Origin: Clitopilus passeckerianus
Lineage: Eukaryota > Basidiomycota > Agaricomycetes > Agaricales > Entolomataceae
DNA: 64,000 nucleotides
Reading direction: 5' to 3'
Assembly: GCA_944990035.1 (NCBI GenBank)
Contig: CALYLX010000092.1
Span: forward strand, 1 to 64,000
A program made the position numbers and the translations under genes. Under the pieces are notes generated by a model, which saw nothing but the letters and a program-made list of their open reading frames with translations, did not search any database and was not told the origin of the DNA. Below, one piece after another: positions 35,143 to 45,983 of this stretch (position 1 is its first letter; each line of letters begins with the position of its first letter).

Positions 35143-36170
35143 ATTGGTACCACTCGTTTATGAGGTATGGGGTATCTCAGAAGAATGACGAACCTCGCCT
35201 TATAATCTATTCCTGAACGGCGAAGGATCCGAGTTGAGGCACGTAAGAGCCTGGGGTTGGTATGTTTCATGATGAGATCCATGCATCATCGAAACTCTCG
35301 GATTTTCGTCTTCTTGAGGGATCGCCAAACAAGTAACCCAAGTTCACGCCTTTCGTTCAAGGGGCAACCTTACCCAAGGTGACCACACATGGAACAGACA
35401 AACTTGAAGACGACGTTTGTCGTCGTTGCACTAGCTGTTTCGCCTGGGTATCAATCGACTAAGCCTCGGTTGATGCTTCACTGCAAAATTGTCGGTCAAT
35501 CGAATGCCTGAACTCCAAGATGAGCGCTGAGCCTTAAGCCCACGTTTGTCTTCATTTGTTGAGATTTTGCGACGGTTAGAACCATGTTGACTCTAAACGG
35601 GAAGCCAACGGCAACTCAATTCAGAAGACGGATCCAGAGGTGGGACATGGTTGGTAACTGGAAAGTTCGGAAATCGGCAATGGGAATAGTCACGTGGCCT
35701 TTGTAATTTGCGTTTGCGCCCTCAGGCTACGCAGCATCAAGCTGGGTAAAGGTTTTGGAAGAGGAGGACGCTACAGGCGATTTTGGTTGGTTTGTTAAAA
35801 TCGGAGTAACTCCACGCAGCTACGCTCGCCGCTGCCGAATCACTTAAACCAGGCACGGGAGGAGGACATACCACGAGGAAAACGCTAAATGCACACAACG
35901 ACAATTCGAACACTAGCTTTATCCCGAAAAGCATCACGATCGTTACAATTCAATAGTCCAAATCCATCCTATAACGCCTGTGCTTTAGCAGCACATCTCT
36001 GATGAGTTCCGAGGCAGCAAACACGCCAACCAGCATTCCAAAAACAATCGATATCCTCCATTGTAGGTCCTTTGCAATTGTCGCACCTCTCGATACGCAG
36101 ACAACCGAGGGTCACACAGACGACCAGGCTTCCGACTCGCTAATGCATATCTTAGCTCGAGAGGGCCGGG
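35143..36170. other. Intergenic, no gene recognised
   Basis: Contains the esterase C promoter. A short hydrophobic minus-strand frame starting near 35934 has no supportable second exon. Confidence 0.45.
35199..35204 (-). promoter_or_regulatory. TATA-like box of esterase C
   Basis: TATAAG on the minus strand, 57-62 bases upstream of the esterase C ATG. Confidence 0.45.
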
Positions 36171-37330
36171 TTAATTCTCGTTATCGGGCGGCTGCTGATC
36201 CAAGCTAGAGAACTTGCGTTTGTTTGTGTTGACGACTGCCAGTGCGGCTTTGATTTCTCGCGGGGAATACCAATGTTGTAGTATGAGCGTGGTGAGAGGT
36301 AGAAAGTAGACAATTGCAATATGATTCTCTGGTAGGTCCGACCATGTAGAAATACGCAATATATGCACGAGAGCATCGTGACGTCCGAAGACGGACAGTG
36401 TCCGCAGAGCTTTCGAGATGCCAATAACGTGTCATTTCGCCTGGTGAAAAGGGGAAGGCCGTAGACGACGGTTTGTATGGTGTTCCAGGGTAAGACCTTG
36501 TCTAGTTGGACGATAGGATTCACATAATATTGGGGAAACTTCATCTTCACCGTGGCCTGTTCCCTTTGGTTAATTGCATTTGGACGAAGCACCGAACTCT
36601 GTAATGAACTGGTTTCCTTCAGCGCTAATATCGAGGTGAAGGATAGGGGATGTTCGGTGGAGCGAAGAATTGTCGATGTGGTGGAGGACTTCCAAATTCA
36701 TGGAGTCTACTACCTCCACCAAGGAGTGCGTCGTTGGGGGGTAGTCGATCTGATGGAGGAGATACAAGCATCCTTGGTGCGTTCCAGAAATCCTCAAAGT
36801 GGCCAGGAGTTTCAAAGGATAGTTGACGAGCCATTCCTCGAAAGGCGCTTGATTATTATGGAGGGGGCGGAACCCCGCGCTCGGAACTCAGAACCACGTT
36901 CCCAATTTGAAGCTCTCGCAAGCGTGGGACATGACGAAATAACGGAAGAAGTGATTCGACGAAGTAGTTTCCGGGGAGTTCGATATAAAGAGTCACGATA
37001 TTCTTAAGCTTGTACGGTGATCTATTTATTGGTCCTAGCTGTTCCATGATGGTTTCGGAAGGATCCAGGAGTTATCGAAGTAAAGGTGCTTCACTCGGGG
37101 AGCTAACTTGGTATGTACACCGAAATTAAACGGGGAATAAGTCTAGGGTTGCCGTTTTGAAGATGAGAGTGTAAAGAAGAGGGGTTGATTCCAAGAACAT
37201 CATGTCCCACCACGACGCCGTGTATGGATGAATTGCCCCAGAGCCTTCTACAGCCAAGGTTGAGTCGGCCGCCTTCATTAACTGCCGAACTAATGGCGAT
37301 GGAAATCTCTGAGTACAAGTTCATGGAGGT
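36171..37330 (-). pseudogene. Degenerate F-box/LRR-type gene
   Basis: Minus-strand fragments in different frames read like the leucine-rich part of Agaricomycete F-box proteins: LKNIVTLYIELPGNYFVESL, LLPLFRHVPRLRELQIGN, LKLLATLRISG, MNLEVLHHIDNSSLHRTSP, HILRISTWSDLPENHIAIVY and FLPLTTLILQHWYSPREIK. They are co-linear over about 1.1 kb but need several frame changes and skip stops. No F-box motif is clearly visible at the start. Best read as a decayed relative of the F-box genes at 49-51 and 59-61 kb. It could be a real gene damaged by sequence errors. Confidence 0.45.
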
Positions 37331-38177
37331 TTTGGCGTTCTGAGGGTGGCTATACGAGCCCGAGGAATGTTTGCCTGCACGAATTGCGCCGCCATAAGCT
37401 CGAAAGTTTTAGACTGGTGAAGTACAGATGGTCTTGTTTGGACTTGGACGTGTGGTCGAATTGGCTTTCGAATAAACAAGACCAAAGCACAGATCTGAGA
37501 TCACGCTTGGCCGTGGCATTGCCGGAACGTTTTCATCACGTGGGGGCCACTCAAGCTTGGCACATTGCACAGCCTTTGGGATCTTTTTGAGACCTTGAGG
37601 TTGAAGACGTTGAAGACATTCATTGTCAGTGTGACCATCTTCGTCTATTCTTCGAGGTCTAGACTCACCGTCGAAACTGATTTTTGCATCTTGTACCGTC
37701 TTCTCACAACTGAGATGGCCCCGCACCCCTGAGCAAAGTAATTTGGCCTTGGAATATATGCGTGGATAAAAAGCCCGATTTCATATGTCTAATCACAGAA
37801 AACGAGTGCTTTTCGCCTTTTCAACTGGCTCAAGTCCGGGCTCTTCTTTCACTGTCACCCTGCAGGCTGGAGGGTAGTTGTATTGGTGGCCCCTTGACGA
37901 CAACACTGCGTCTCCTCGTTCTCTGGAACTGGGACAACTCTATTATTCAGCTTGGTCGAAGCTGGTTTGTCAGTAATGTCAGCCACAATGACCGAGAAAT
38001 TACACTTTGGCGCCGAAAGGAACACGCGTCCAGCCGGCTACGATTTTGAAGATCCTGAATGTGTTCAAACATTCGCCTGCGTTTGATATGCTGACAAGAT
38101 GCTCCCCTTCGTCGGATAGTACATAAAGAACGCGGAACGATGGCAGTCAACAAAACCATCATCTTGACCGAGCAAAT
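37331..38177. other. Intergenic upstream of the MAPEG gene
   Basis: No supported exon. It may include the lost 5' part of the F-box/LRR relic and the MAPEG promoter. Confidence 0.4.
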
Positions 38178-38987
38178 ATGTCCACCATCACCATTACCCT
38201 TCCACAAGGGTACGTCTTTCCTTTCTTAATGTCATAATCGGTCAGACGAAAGCTTATATACTTCTCAATATTACTAGTTTTCACTATGTGGGAGCTGCCT
38301 TAACCACAACGCTCTTTGTCACCGCGTTCCAGTTTGTTCTTGCCAATCGATGGAGGAGTCGTTCAGGAATCAAATATCCGCAACGTATGTTTCACCTCCT
38401 GAACATCTACAAGCCATAATGGCTGACTGTGTTTCTAAGTATACGCCACAAAAGAAGAAGAGGCGAAATCTAGAGACGCTATGATCTTCAACTGCGCTCA
38501 GCGTAAGAATCCTTACTCGAACACCCGTACCAGGTCGCAACTCTGACCACATGGATGACACAGGTGCCCACCAGAATACGCTTGAACTCCTCAATGCCGT
38601 CACAGTATCGTGAGTTCATTTGACAGCCTGCGTCGTACACCTTCTGAAAGTCCGTGAAAGCACTCTTCTTGTGGGACTGAAGTACCCCGTCTTCGCAGCT
38701 GTGGCTTGCAGCACCTTCAGCTTAGGCCGCGTTTCGTATACACTGGGATATATTACAGGCGATCCCGCTAACGTGAGTCGAGTCTGGCGATTCCTTTTTC
38801 ATTCCGAATGGTTCAATGACACTCAACAGAGAGGAACTGTGTTGGCAAGGGCTGGTTCGTTCGGTCTCCTTGGTGAGTAGCCAGGATCTGGTTGATTTTG
38901 AATTTTGAACTAATGATAGTCTGTTTAGGCTTGATCGCTGGCGCAACATTCGTGTATGGCAAGGCATTGGTCACCGGCGTCTGGTAA
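38178..38987 (+). CDS. MAPEG-family microsomal glutathione S-transferase 3-like
   Basis: A small four-TM membrane enzyme using glutathione (transferase/peroxidase), here about 150 residues, the usual size. The first exon MSTITITLPQG splices to FHYVGAALTTTLFVTAFQFV. Then come RSGIKYPQ, YATKEEEAKSRDAMIFNCAQ, RAHQNTLELLNAVTVS (the MGST3 signature FNCxQRAHQN), LLVGLKYPVFAAVACSTF, GRVSYTLGYITGDPAN, RGTVLARAGSFGLLG and LIAGATFVYGKALVTGVW before the TAA at 38985-38987. Six introns, all with GT-AG ends. No frame lesion. A soluble GST lies 6-7 kb to the right. Confidence 0.9.
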
Positions 38988-39425
38988 AGCTTTACCGTAC
39001 ATTACTTGTGCCATTCCGTTTCCAATTCAACGACATTTTCCCTAACCACCCCTTGCGTTTTTTATTTCCATGGCTTGTACTCCGATACTCTGGCTCTCGC
39101 GCGGAATCCCTCTCCGTCTCACCTACATCTCCTACTGGTCTAGATCACCACACGAGGCTCTCGCATTCGTACTCGTTGACGCTCGTGGATGTGCTCATTG
39201 GCCAGCAAGCATAATAAGTTCAACCTAGACGAAAAGTCAGCTGGACGTTCCTGACCGGGATCCTATTCAAACCAAATTAGAGTTTTGACTCTTGATAGTC
39301 AAGATGCGGCGAATGTGAGGCTTATTGGCGCTTGGCATCTGAGGACGATAAGTGTCGCCGCGGGGTGACCTGACCGAGACTGAGTATAAAAGTTGGAGAT
39401 TCTCGACTGTGAGAACGCATTCTTC
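38988..39425. other. Intergenic between MAPEG gene and peptide gene 1
   Basis: No exon supported. Contains the peptide gene 1 promoter. Confidence 0.5.
39385..39392 (+). promoter_or_regulatory. TATA box of peptide gene 1
   Basis: TATAAAAG ends 33 bases before the ATG of the small peptide gene. It matches the TATA consensus, but the short distance leaves little 5' UTR. Confidence 0.5.
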
Positions 39426-39714
39426 ATGCGTACGACATCCACCTTTGCTCTCTGCGCTTTCCTCTTCGTTCAAGGAGCCGTCGCGCTCGAAGGTGTGTAA
39501 GCCACAAAGCCCGTTCTCTACCTGGAGGGGGTGCTGAGCTGGGTTTGGACCTTTGGAGAACCGTGCTCCATCTCGTGTCACGCCAGATGCGAAGCGTGCT
39601 ACTCTGGTGGTAGGTATCCACCGTAGTCTGGTTTATCTTGTACCTCAGCGTCTTTCATGACTTCAGACCAAGGCCGGAGGCTGCTGGTACCTGCCACAGG
39701 CGATTTTGTGGTGA
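39426..39714 (+). CDS. Small secreted peptide gene 1 (putative precursor)
   Basis: Exon 1 (39426-39492) encodes a signal peptide, MRTTSTFALCAFLFVQGAVA. My preferred model uses introns 39493-39538 and 39610-39666. It gives a ~62-residue protein whose mature part includes GFGPLENRAPSRVTPDAKR and ends GGCWYLPQAILW at a TGA at 39712-39714. The dibasic KR is a possible Kex2 site. The signal peptide resembles that of the repeat-peptide gene 1 kb away (FALCAFLFVQGA versus FVLCIFALVQEA), and both carry a PSR motif. Other splice acceptors are possible (for example after CACGCCAG at 39588), so only exon 1 is well supported. Confidence 0.45.
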
Positions 39715-40372
39715 AGGAGAAACCAGCGCCGGGTCCTGCGTCAGTGATTTGGGGACTCTATTGACTTGTGGCATCCCCGATACTGGACTTTGACATTGTG
39801 GTTTCGTTGGTTTCTTTGATTAACTGGGTTCATTCCTTGCCTTCTTGGGATTTATCATGGGTATTTGGTCATTGGTCTTGGTTCGGCGGGTTTACCCATG
39901 TATTTTTATTTACTTCCGAGCCATTGGAATATCAACTGTTGACGTGTAAACGAATATGATTATCCGGAAGGCCGATCTACTCTGAGCCCTGGTCGCGCCG
40001 TTTGACGTCGTCTGAATGTTTGTCGGGTGCGCCAATGCTCAACGCTTGAAGTTTGGAGGAGTGTGCATGCCGGTGTAAGCCAAATGGTTAACATAGCTGA
40101 TAGCTTGTACGGATCCGTACCAATCGACACCGAACACCGAGAGCCCGAAGGCTCACAATCTTTTCATGAGAGTTTGTACACTAACCTCTATGAATACCTC
40201 GAAAGATTTGATAGACTTGTTCCACCACTCATCTAGCCCTAATAGACCTTATCGATTCTTTCGTCACTCCAGCTGGCATAGGCCACATAGAACTCACAAA
40301 AAAAAACCGATGCATTCGGAATCCTCTCATGCTCATCACACAACTTTGCCCTCTGTTGAAGCTATAACTGCC
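39715..40372. other. Intergenic between the two peptide genes
   Basis: Presumed promoter of peptide gene 2. No exon or repeat recognised. Confidence 0.45.
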
Positions 40373-40739
40373 ATGAAGTTGCAAGCTATCTTCGTACTCT
40401 GCATCTTTGCACTTGTTCAGGAAGCCCCTCTCTTGAAGTAAGTCTCAATCAAGCGTCCTCAATCTTACCGCTTCTAAACGCGCTTTCTCCCTCAGCATAC
40501 GGGACCAGCATGCGACTAAAGAGAAACCTTCGCGCGCAATTGACTTTGAGTAAGCACGACCTTGTAATAGTCACCCTCGTCGGTCATGTTTTTCCTTCTC
40601 AGCATCCGTGGGGACATACATGCGACGAAAGAAAAACCTTCCCGCGCAATTGACTTTGAGTAAGTAAAAGTTTGGAACATCAACCCCACGCCATTCATGT
40701 TTCTCTATCAGCGTACGAGGTGACATGCACGCTACTTGA
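40373..40739 (+). CDS. Secreted repeat-peptide gene with tandemly duplicated exons
   Basis: Four exons (40373-40437, 40496-40549, 40603-40659, 40712-40739) separated by three short introns, all with the same phase. Exon 1 encodes a signal peptide, MKLQAIFVLCIFALVQEA. Exons 2 and 3 each encode one copy of a repeat: IRDQHATKEKPSRAIDFD, then IRGDIHATKEKPSRAIDFD. Exon 4 encodes a truncated copy, VRGDMHAT, then TGA. The whole product is 67 residues. Each exon ends GA and the next begins C, so every junction makes an aspartate. The design allows exon skipping or further duplication without a frame change. I know no family with this sequence. It could be a precursor for short excised peptides (no dibasic sites) or a small effector-like protein. 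Confidence 0.65.
40496..40711 (+). repeat. Two tandem exon-plus-intron units
   Basis: Exon 2 with its intron (40496-40602, 107 bp) and exon 3 with its intron (40603-40711, 109 bp) are clearly related. The exons are nearly identical after the first few codons, and the introns share GTAAG starts and a CATGTTT...TCAG end. A partial third unit begins at 40712. Confidence 0.85.
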
Positions 40740-41295
40740 GGCGGCCTATTTGCCAGCGGCTGGAAGGCTTATAGAGTACATAGATTGAAGATCGCGTTCC
40801 TCGTTCCGTTTTTTAACTGAATCTTTTAGATAGTGTCGCCATGGGTTGATAACTCATGAGAAGTCCCGGCAAAGCTACTAGACAGTTATTACACAGGCAA
40901 ATATGTTTCGATACATCGTTTGAGAGCAAATGCCATGGAATATCGTGTACTTAGATCTTGTGTTTTGAGTGTTCCGATTCGAGCTCGTTCAAGTTCAAAA
41001 TCAAAGGCCTCCGGCCTTGGGCCATGGTGGACAGCCACATTGCTGACGAATGATGCGCGATCAAGGCGATCAACATTCGCCACGGCGTAGCCTTAATTCA
41101 TTCCTTAGGTCGACAATTTATGCCGGCTGCTGCTGCTGTGAAAACGGGAACTTGAACAAATGGACCACTGGCTCAAGATATGTTGGCGCCTATCTCTGGG
41201 GCGACCTAAATTTGGAGGTAGATGCAGCATGTATCAAGGGGTCATGGCCGACTTCGCTCCTCACCGCACTTACGCACTTTCTACCGTTTACCAAC
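40740..41295. other. Intergenic, no gene recognised
   Basis: Sequence between the repeat-peptide gene and the STAND gene. Nothing supportable seen. Confidence 0.45.
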
Positions 41296-44200
41296 ATGGC
41301 CGGTAACGGAGGCCTATTTTCTTGCTTGAAGCGTAAGAGGAAGCCGAAAAAGCAGCCAAGAAGTCAGGAAACGGTGGTTGAGGTACGCGAAGTTTATCGT
41401 TGCTGTGTTGCAAGCTTACCAATTGTCTTGACTCCAAAGCCACAATCTGCGATATTATCAACATCGACGCCTGCTGCGGTTTCGCATATCGTAGCGAGCG
41501 AACCGTCTATACCTTCTGTTCAACTCGTATCCTCAACCAAGGAGGCACTGGTAAAACCCGCAAACGTGGATCCGTCGCCCTCAAAGGACGAAAAACACAA
41601 GATCCAAAAGGGCCGCCCACTAAGAAGGAATACGCGGTCGAGGCTACCAAGAAAACGGTTGAAGTTCTGAAAGGGGTTGCTGGGCTGGTAGGCGTCCCTT
41701 TGGTGAGGGAAGTCCTGGATGTTTGGGCTCGCGGTAGTAACAACATGCGACGTGAGTCATTCTTGCGACAAATCCGACCCACATGGCATTAAGTATATTT
41801 TATGACAGGCCATAAACGAAGTTCAGGAGCGAGTTGGGGAGTTGAAGAACCGCATTGCTGAGTTTCTTCTGGTCATCGCGAAGGTCGCGAAAGGAACAGA
41901 CGACAACCCTTTGTTGAGGCTCACAGAAGATGTCATGGAAGAGTTGAGAGATCTAAAGGAGTAAGTGTCGGAAAGTGGCAATCGCGCCGATTATTAACTC
42001 ACAAATCTCCTTACCAGCTGCCTCACACTAATAACAGACCGGCTGGACAAGATCAATCGTCAAAATATCGTGCTCACGACCCTGCTTCCGGAGACTAACA
42101 AGAAGACTATCGAGGATTGTGTCGTCGCCTTCCAAGATGGCATTGGCCGTTTCCAGGTGTGACCTGTTCGAGTTTTCCTCTAATTGAATAGCCGCCTCAT
42201 GCCCTACCCACACCAGACGTTGCGCGGAATACATGCTGCCCAGGATCTCACCCGGATTCAAGGCCAGCTCGAAGAGATTTACGGGCTTACGATGAGGGTA
42301 GCCCAAAAGGTCGACCACATCGAATTCGAAGTCCAGGGCATGAAGAGCTCTGTCGACGAACTAAAGGCAATGCTTAGTTCGCCTGGTGAAGGCGCCTCAA
42401 TAATCACCTCCGTGAGGATGCCGCCAGTCCCCGAGGTGTTCTTCGGCAGAGAAGCTATTGTGGACAAGATCGCTGAAGCCCTTGCTAGCGGCGACACATC
42501 TCGATCCCGAGTGTGCATAATAGGACCAGGAGGAATGGGTAAAATGTCCACCTCCCTTGCCATCATGAACCACCCCGCCGTTAAAGCCAAGTTTGCCAGG
42601 GAACATCGGTATTGGGTCCCATGCGGAAGTTCCAACTCGCCCAGCACTTTCCTGGGGCATCTAGCCAAGTGCATCAGGGTAACGACACAGACATCCGACC
42701 CTCTGCAAGCCGTTCTCGCTACGCCAGAGGAGACAGAAGATCCTCGCGTCATCTTACTCGACAATTTTGAGACACCTTGAAGGCCGATTGAAGGATGACA
42801 AGAATCGGTGAAGAACATCCTTCTGTCACTCAACGAACTACCCCACGTCTCCATTCTTGTCACCATGCGTTTGGAGTTCCCTCCCCCCACGAAATGGACC
42901 GCAGAACGTCCAGGACCCATTGAACACGATGATGCAAGGCGCGTATACACAACTATTGACCCCAATGCCACTGATGACCCCGCTCTTGACGAACTTCTGA
43001 ACGCCATTGGACATCTCCATATCCATCACCCTCATGGCCACGCGAGGGAAGCAAACATTCTCCGCCCCTGAAGCCCTGCTACAGGAGCGGACTGAGGCGG
43101 GAACCAGCATGCTATCTGAGGTCGAGGATGGAATGGACTACTCAATTCAACTCTCCATCAACAGCAAAATCGTTCGAGAGGCTCCCGGTGCCACCGAGCT
43201 GCTCCGAATCCTTTCCCTGCTTCCAGCTGGAGTCTACTGGAACCACCTCGACGTTTGGGCCAAATCGTGGAAGACATCAGCTCTTGGTATCCTCCGAGAA
43301 GCTGCGTTGGTCCTCGCTAGAGAGGTCGTATTGGAAGATGGCCAGAAGCATGCTCACCTGTTCGTGTTTCCCGTCGTACAGTCGTATATGCGCCAGCAAG
43401 ATCGGATACTGGAGCCCCTTCGACGCGGCGTGCACCCGTGCTATGATTTCCTCATCAAGCACAATGGTGCGGTTGATGGTCCCAACGATGACCACTTCAA
43501 GGCGGATGTTGCAGCAATTGCACAAATCAAATATCCAAGCACTCCTAACCGAGAGCATTCAAGAAATCCTTAACGCCCAACCCCTGCTCTCAGGGTTCCA
43601 AGATCAGTCCCAGTTCTCCACCTCTTCTCCCCTTTCCAAACTCCTCGATGCCGCACTATCGTTCATCTGGTACAAGTACTGGAGTCGACCAAACCCTAAG
43701 ATGGCAGAACATGTCATAGCTCTGGCCAAAGCCGCTGGGCAACGTCGGCATGAAGCTGACGCCCTTTTTGCTTGGCGAACATGCTTCAAAAGTTCGCCCA
43801 ATACCAACAAGCTCGCGACAGATTCGAGGAAGCAAGAAATCTATTTTCGGCAGTCGGTGATAACGACAGAGCATGCTATGCTGAACTTCGGATGGTCGAT
43901 TCGCTCATTTCCCAGGATGTTCCAAAACAGCACCCCATGGACCTCATCAACAATGCTCGATCCCGTTGGGAAAATGTCTCAAACCCGCCAGAAACTGCGG
44001 TTAGGCTCCAGTTTCATCATGCGAAGATATCTTGGTATGCGCAGGCCCAGCCGGGAGTGGCTTCACGGAGGGAATTGCACGAGGCGAAGAAGACATTTGT
44101 CAAGCTGGGATTTCCCAACGAAGCCAGAGAATCTCTTCACCTTATCTCCCGGTCCTACGCACAGTCAGGCATGTGGAAAGAGGCCCTTGAAGTCATTAAC

Positions 44201-44596
44201 GAGGCGATCGAGTTGGGTGAACAGATAGGCGCACCTATCTCGCACTTCTATCGAGCAAAAGCTCGTTGTTTGAAGGGAGATGGTCAGTGGAATGGGACTG
44301 GGCAGTTGATCGCCACGCTGAAGAAGGCTCTTCAGCATGCGAAGGAGTTTGGATCTCCGTTGTCGGTCAGTCTGACACTGGAGGAGTTGGGAGAGTATTA
44401 CGTGCGGGAGAAGGAGTGGGTTGCAGCGAGTTTGGCCTATGAAGAGGCGTTGAAAGAATGCAAGAAGGGCTCTGGCCTTACGCTGAAGAAGGCGGAGATG
44501 CGATGCCAGAATAATCTGGGATATGTGAAGGCGAGGGAGGCAGGATCTCTGGAGGATGATACGGCCATGAAGTTCATTGGCCCAACAGGGGTATGA
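41296..44596 (+). pseudogene. NB-ARC/TPR STAND NTPase (NLR-like), disrupted
   Basis: Fungal NLR-like architecture. A Lys/Ser-rich start (MAGNGGLFSCLKRKRKPKKQ) is followed by a helical N-terminal domain (KKTVEVLKGVAGLVGVPLV, NEVQERVGELKNRIAEFLLV). A linker helix (DHIEFEVQGMKSSVDELK) leads to the NB-ARC domain: VPEVFFGRE, Walker A GPGGMGKMS and Walker B RVILLDNFETP. Next come a winged-helix-like part (ATELLRILSLLPAGVYW) and TPR-like helices to the TGA at 44594-44596 (for example FAQYQQARDRFEEARNLF, GMWKEALEVINEAIEL). Two in-frame TGAs (42778, 42796) follow Walker B, the first replacing the expected Trp. Frame changes occur near 41610, 43030, 43525 and 43765 (a T run). The Walker A residue after GK is Met, not Thr/Ser. 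Some shifts may be sequence errors, but the TGAs suggest a true pseudogene. Confidence 0.8.
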
Positions 44597-45163
44597 ACGA
44601 CCGTTTTGTAATCTTATGGACATTGTTGGTTGATATATATGTTTCTTTCTGGATCTCATCGTGGCCGCTCTCCTCTTTTAGAATTGATATCTTAAATCTG
44701 TAACTCAAAGGCTGTGAAAAACTGCGAAGCCACCCAACATTTCAATTAATTGGACCTGTTTCACCAAACTTTTTCGGGAGAGACTTGAGGCCCAGGGAAT
44801 CGCGTCTCCTCTGGCAGGGATGATCGATGACTGCTGAGTGGCAGACCTGTGTTATGTATCTCACATTAATCGTGTAAAGATCAAGTCTTTCCCGCTCAAA
44901 CGAGCGAAGTTGCGAATCAAACGGATGAAAAGATGTATATTTGACACAACAGGAACATACGTAGTATTATGTATATGAGTATAAATCCACGAACGATACC
45001 AGTAAAACTATAGCAAGTGCACGCTGATAGAAATTATGAGGATGTGTGGGTTCAAGGGGGGGAAGTGTGTGTAGAAATTGTGACAAAAGGGGATGCTTGG
45101 AAGGAGCTTCAAGTCGAGAGACAAGATGTCGTTGTCATGGCTAGACCATTGAGGTCAGCGTTT
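44597..45163. other. Intergenic, tail-to-tail (STAND gene / GST)
   Basis: Should hold two 3' UTRs. AT-rich around 44935-45010. No gene seen. Confidence 0.5.
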
Positions 45164-45983
45164 TCAAGCGGTGGCCTTGACAACGTCTTTAACAGCTTGC
45201 CAAGATGGGCGGGAGGATACTTCCTTGAACCATCGAGCGACGTTGGGCTTAGTGTCGAGAATGTTACTGCCAGCCGAAGGAAGAAGACTACCATATCCCA
45301 GGTGGAAGAAGTCTGCCAGCGTAATTTCCTAGCGAAGGTGGTTTAGTTATTGCACGAGGTAAGGAAGGAAGTGAAATGGGGACTAACATCACCAGCAAGG
45401 TACTTCTGCTTCGACAAAATCTCGTCGTACACGTCGAGCTTGGCAGAGAACGCCTTCAACTTCTCCGCCACGATCGCTTCATCTGGCTTCTTTCCGTAGA
45501 ACCTGAGGAGTCAGATAAGTAATCCAATGATTCGGTCATCAGCCACCGGGCAGGGAATACTTACTCCTTGAAGACCCTCTCCATCAAGATCGCACTGGCG
45601 TATGGATGAAAATTGTTCTGTTCGACTGCAGCGGCCTGCTCAAACAGCGTCTTGGCTTTGAGATCGGTTGGGATCAACTTGGTACCCCCGTTGGAATACT
45701 TTTCTGCGATGTAGCGGGCGATGGCACGACTTTCATAAACGATAAAGCCGTCATCGTCCTACGGGAGCTTGTCAATGAAGAGGGTAGCCAGCGTACGAAG
45801 AGAAAATCCTACGAGGTAAGGAACTACGCCAAATGGCTGCTTCTCGAGGTATTCGGGCGCCTTATGTTCACGTTTTTCAAAGCTAATGTCGACGAATTCG
45901 AAGGGTATATTCTTCTCATGGAGAACTACGGCAACGGTCTTGGTGCAGGGGGTATCGTGATTCCCAACGAGTTTCATAACCAT
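45164..45983 (-). CDS. Soluble glutathione S-transferase
   Basis: Cytosolic GST conjugating glutathione to electrophiles. The start MVMKLVGNHDTPCTKTVAVV opens the thioredoxin-fold N-domain, followed by EKNIPFEFVDISFEK, EYLEKQPFGVVPYL (the cis-proline region VVPYL) and the glutathione-contact motif DDDGFIVYESRAIARYIAEK. The all-helical C-domain continues LIPTDLKAKTLFEQAAAVEQ, FYGKKPDEAIVAEKLKAF, SKQKYLAG and EITLADFFHLGYG (the N-capping-like LADFFH), ending WFKEVSSRPSWQAVKDVV. TGA at 45164-45166. Three short introns, no frame lesion. It resembles phi/URE2-like fungal GSTs, but the class is not certain. Confidence 0.9.

Noticed and set aside
35737..35937. Short minus-strand frame with a hydrophobic start, like a small secreted protein
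   Set aside because: No second exon, stop context or relative could be supported.
40373..40739. Mating-pheromone precursor as an identity for the repeat-peptide gene
   Set aside because: The product ends HAT, with no CaaX box, and it has a classical signal peptide.
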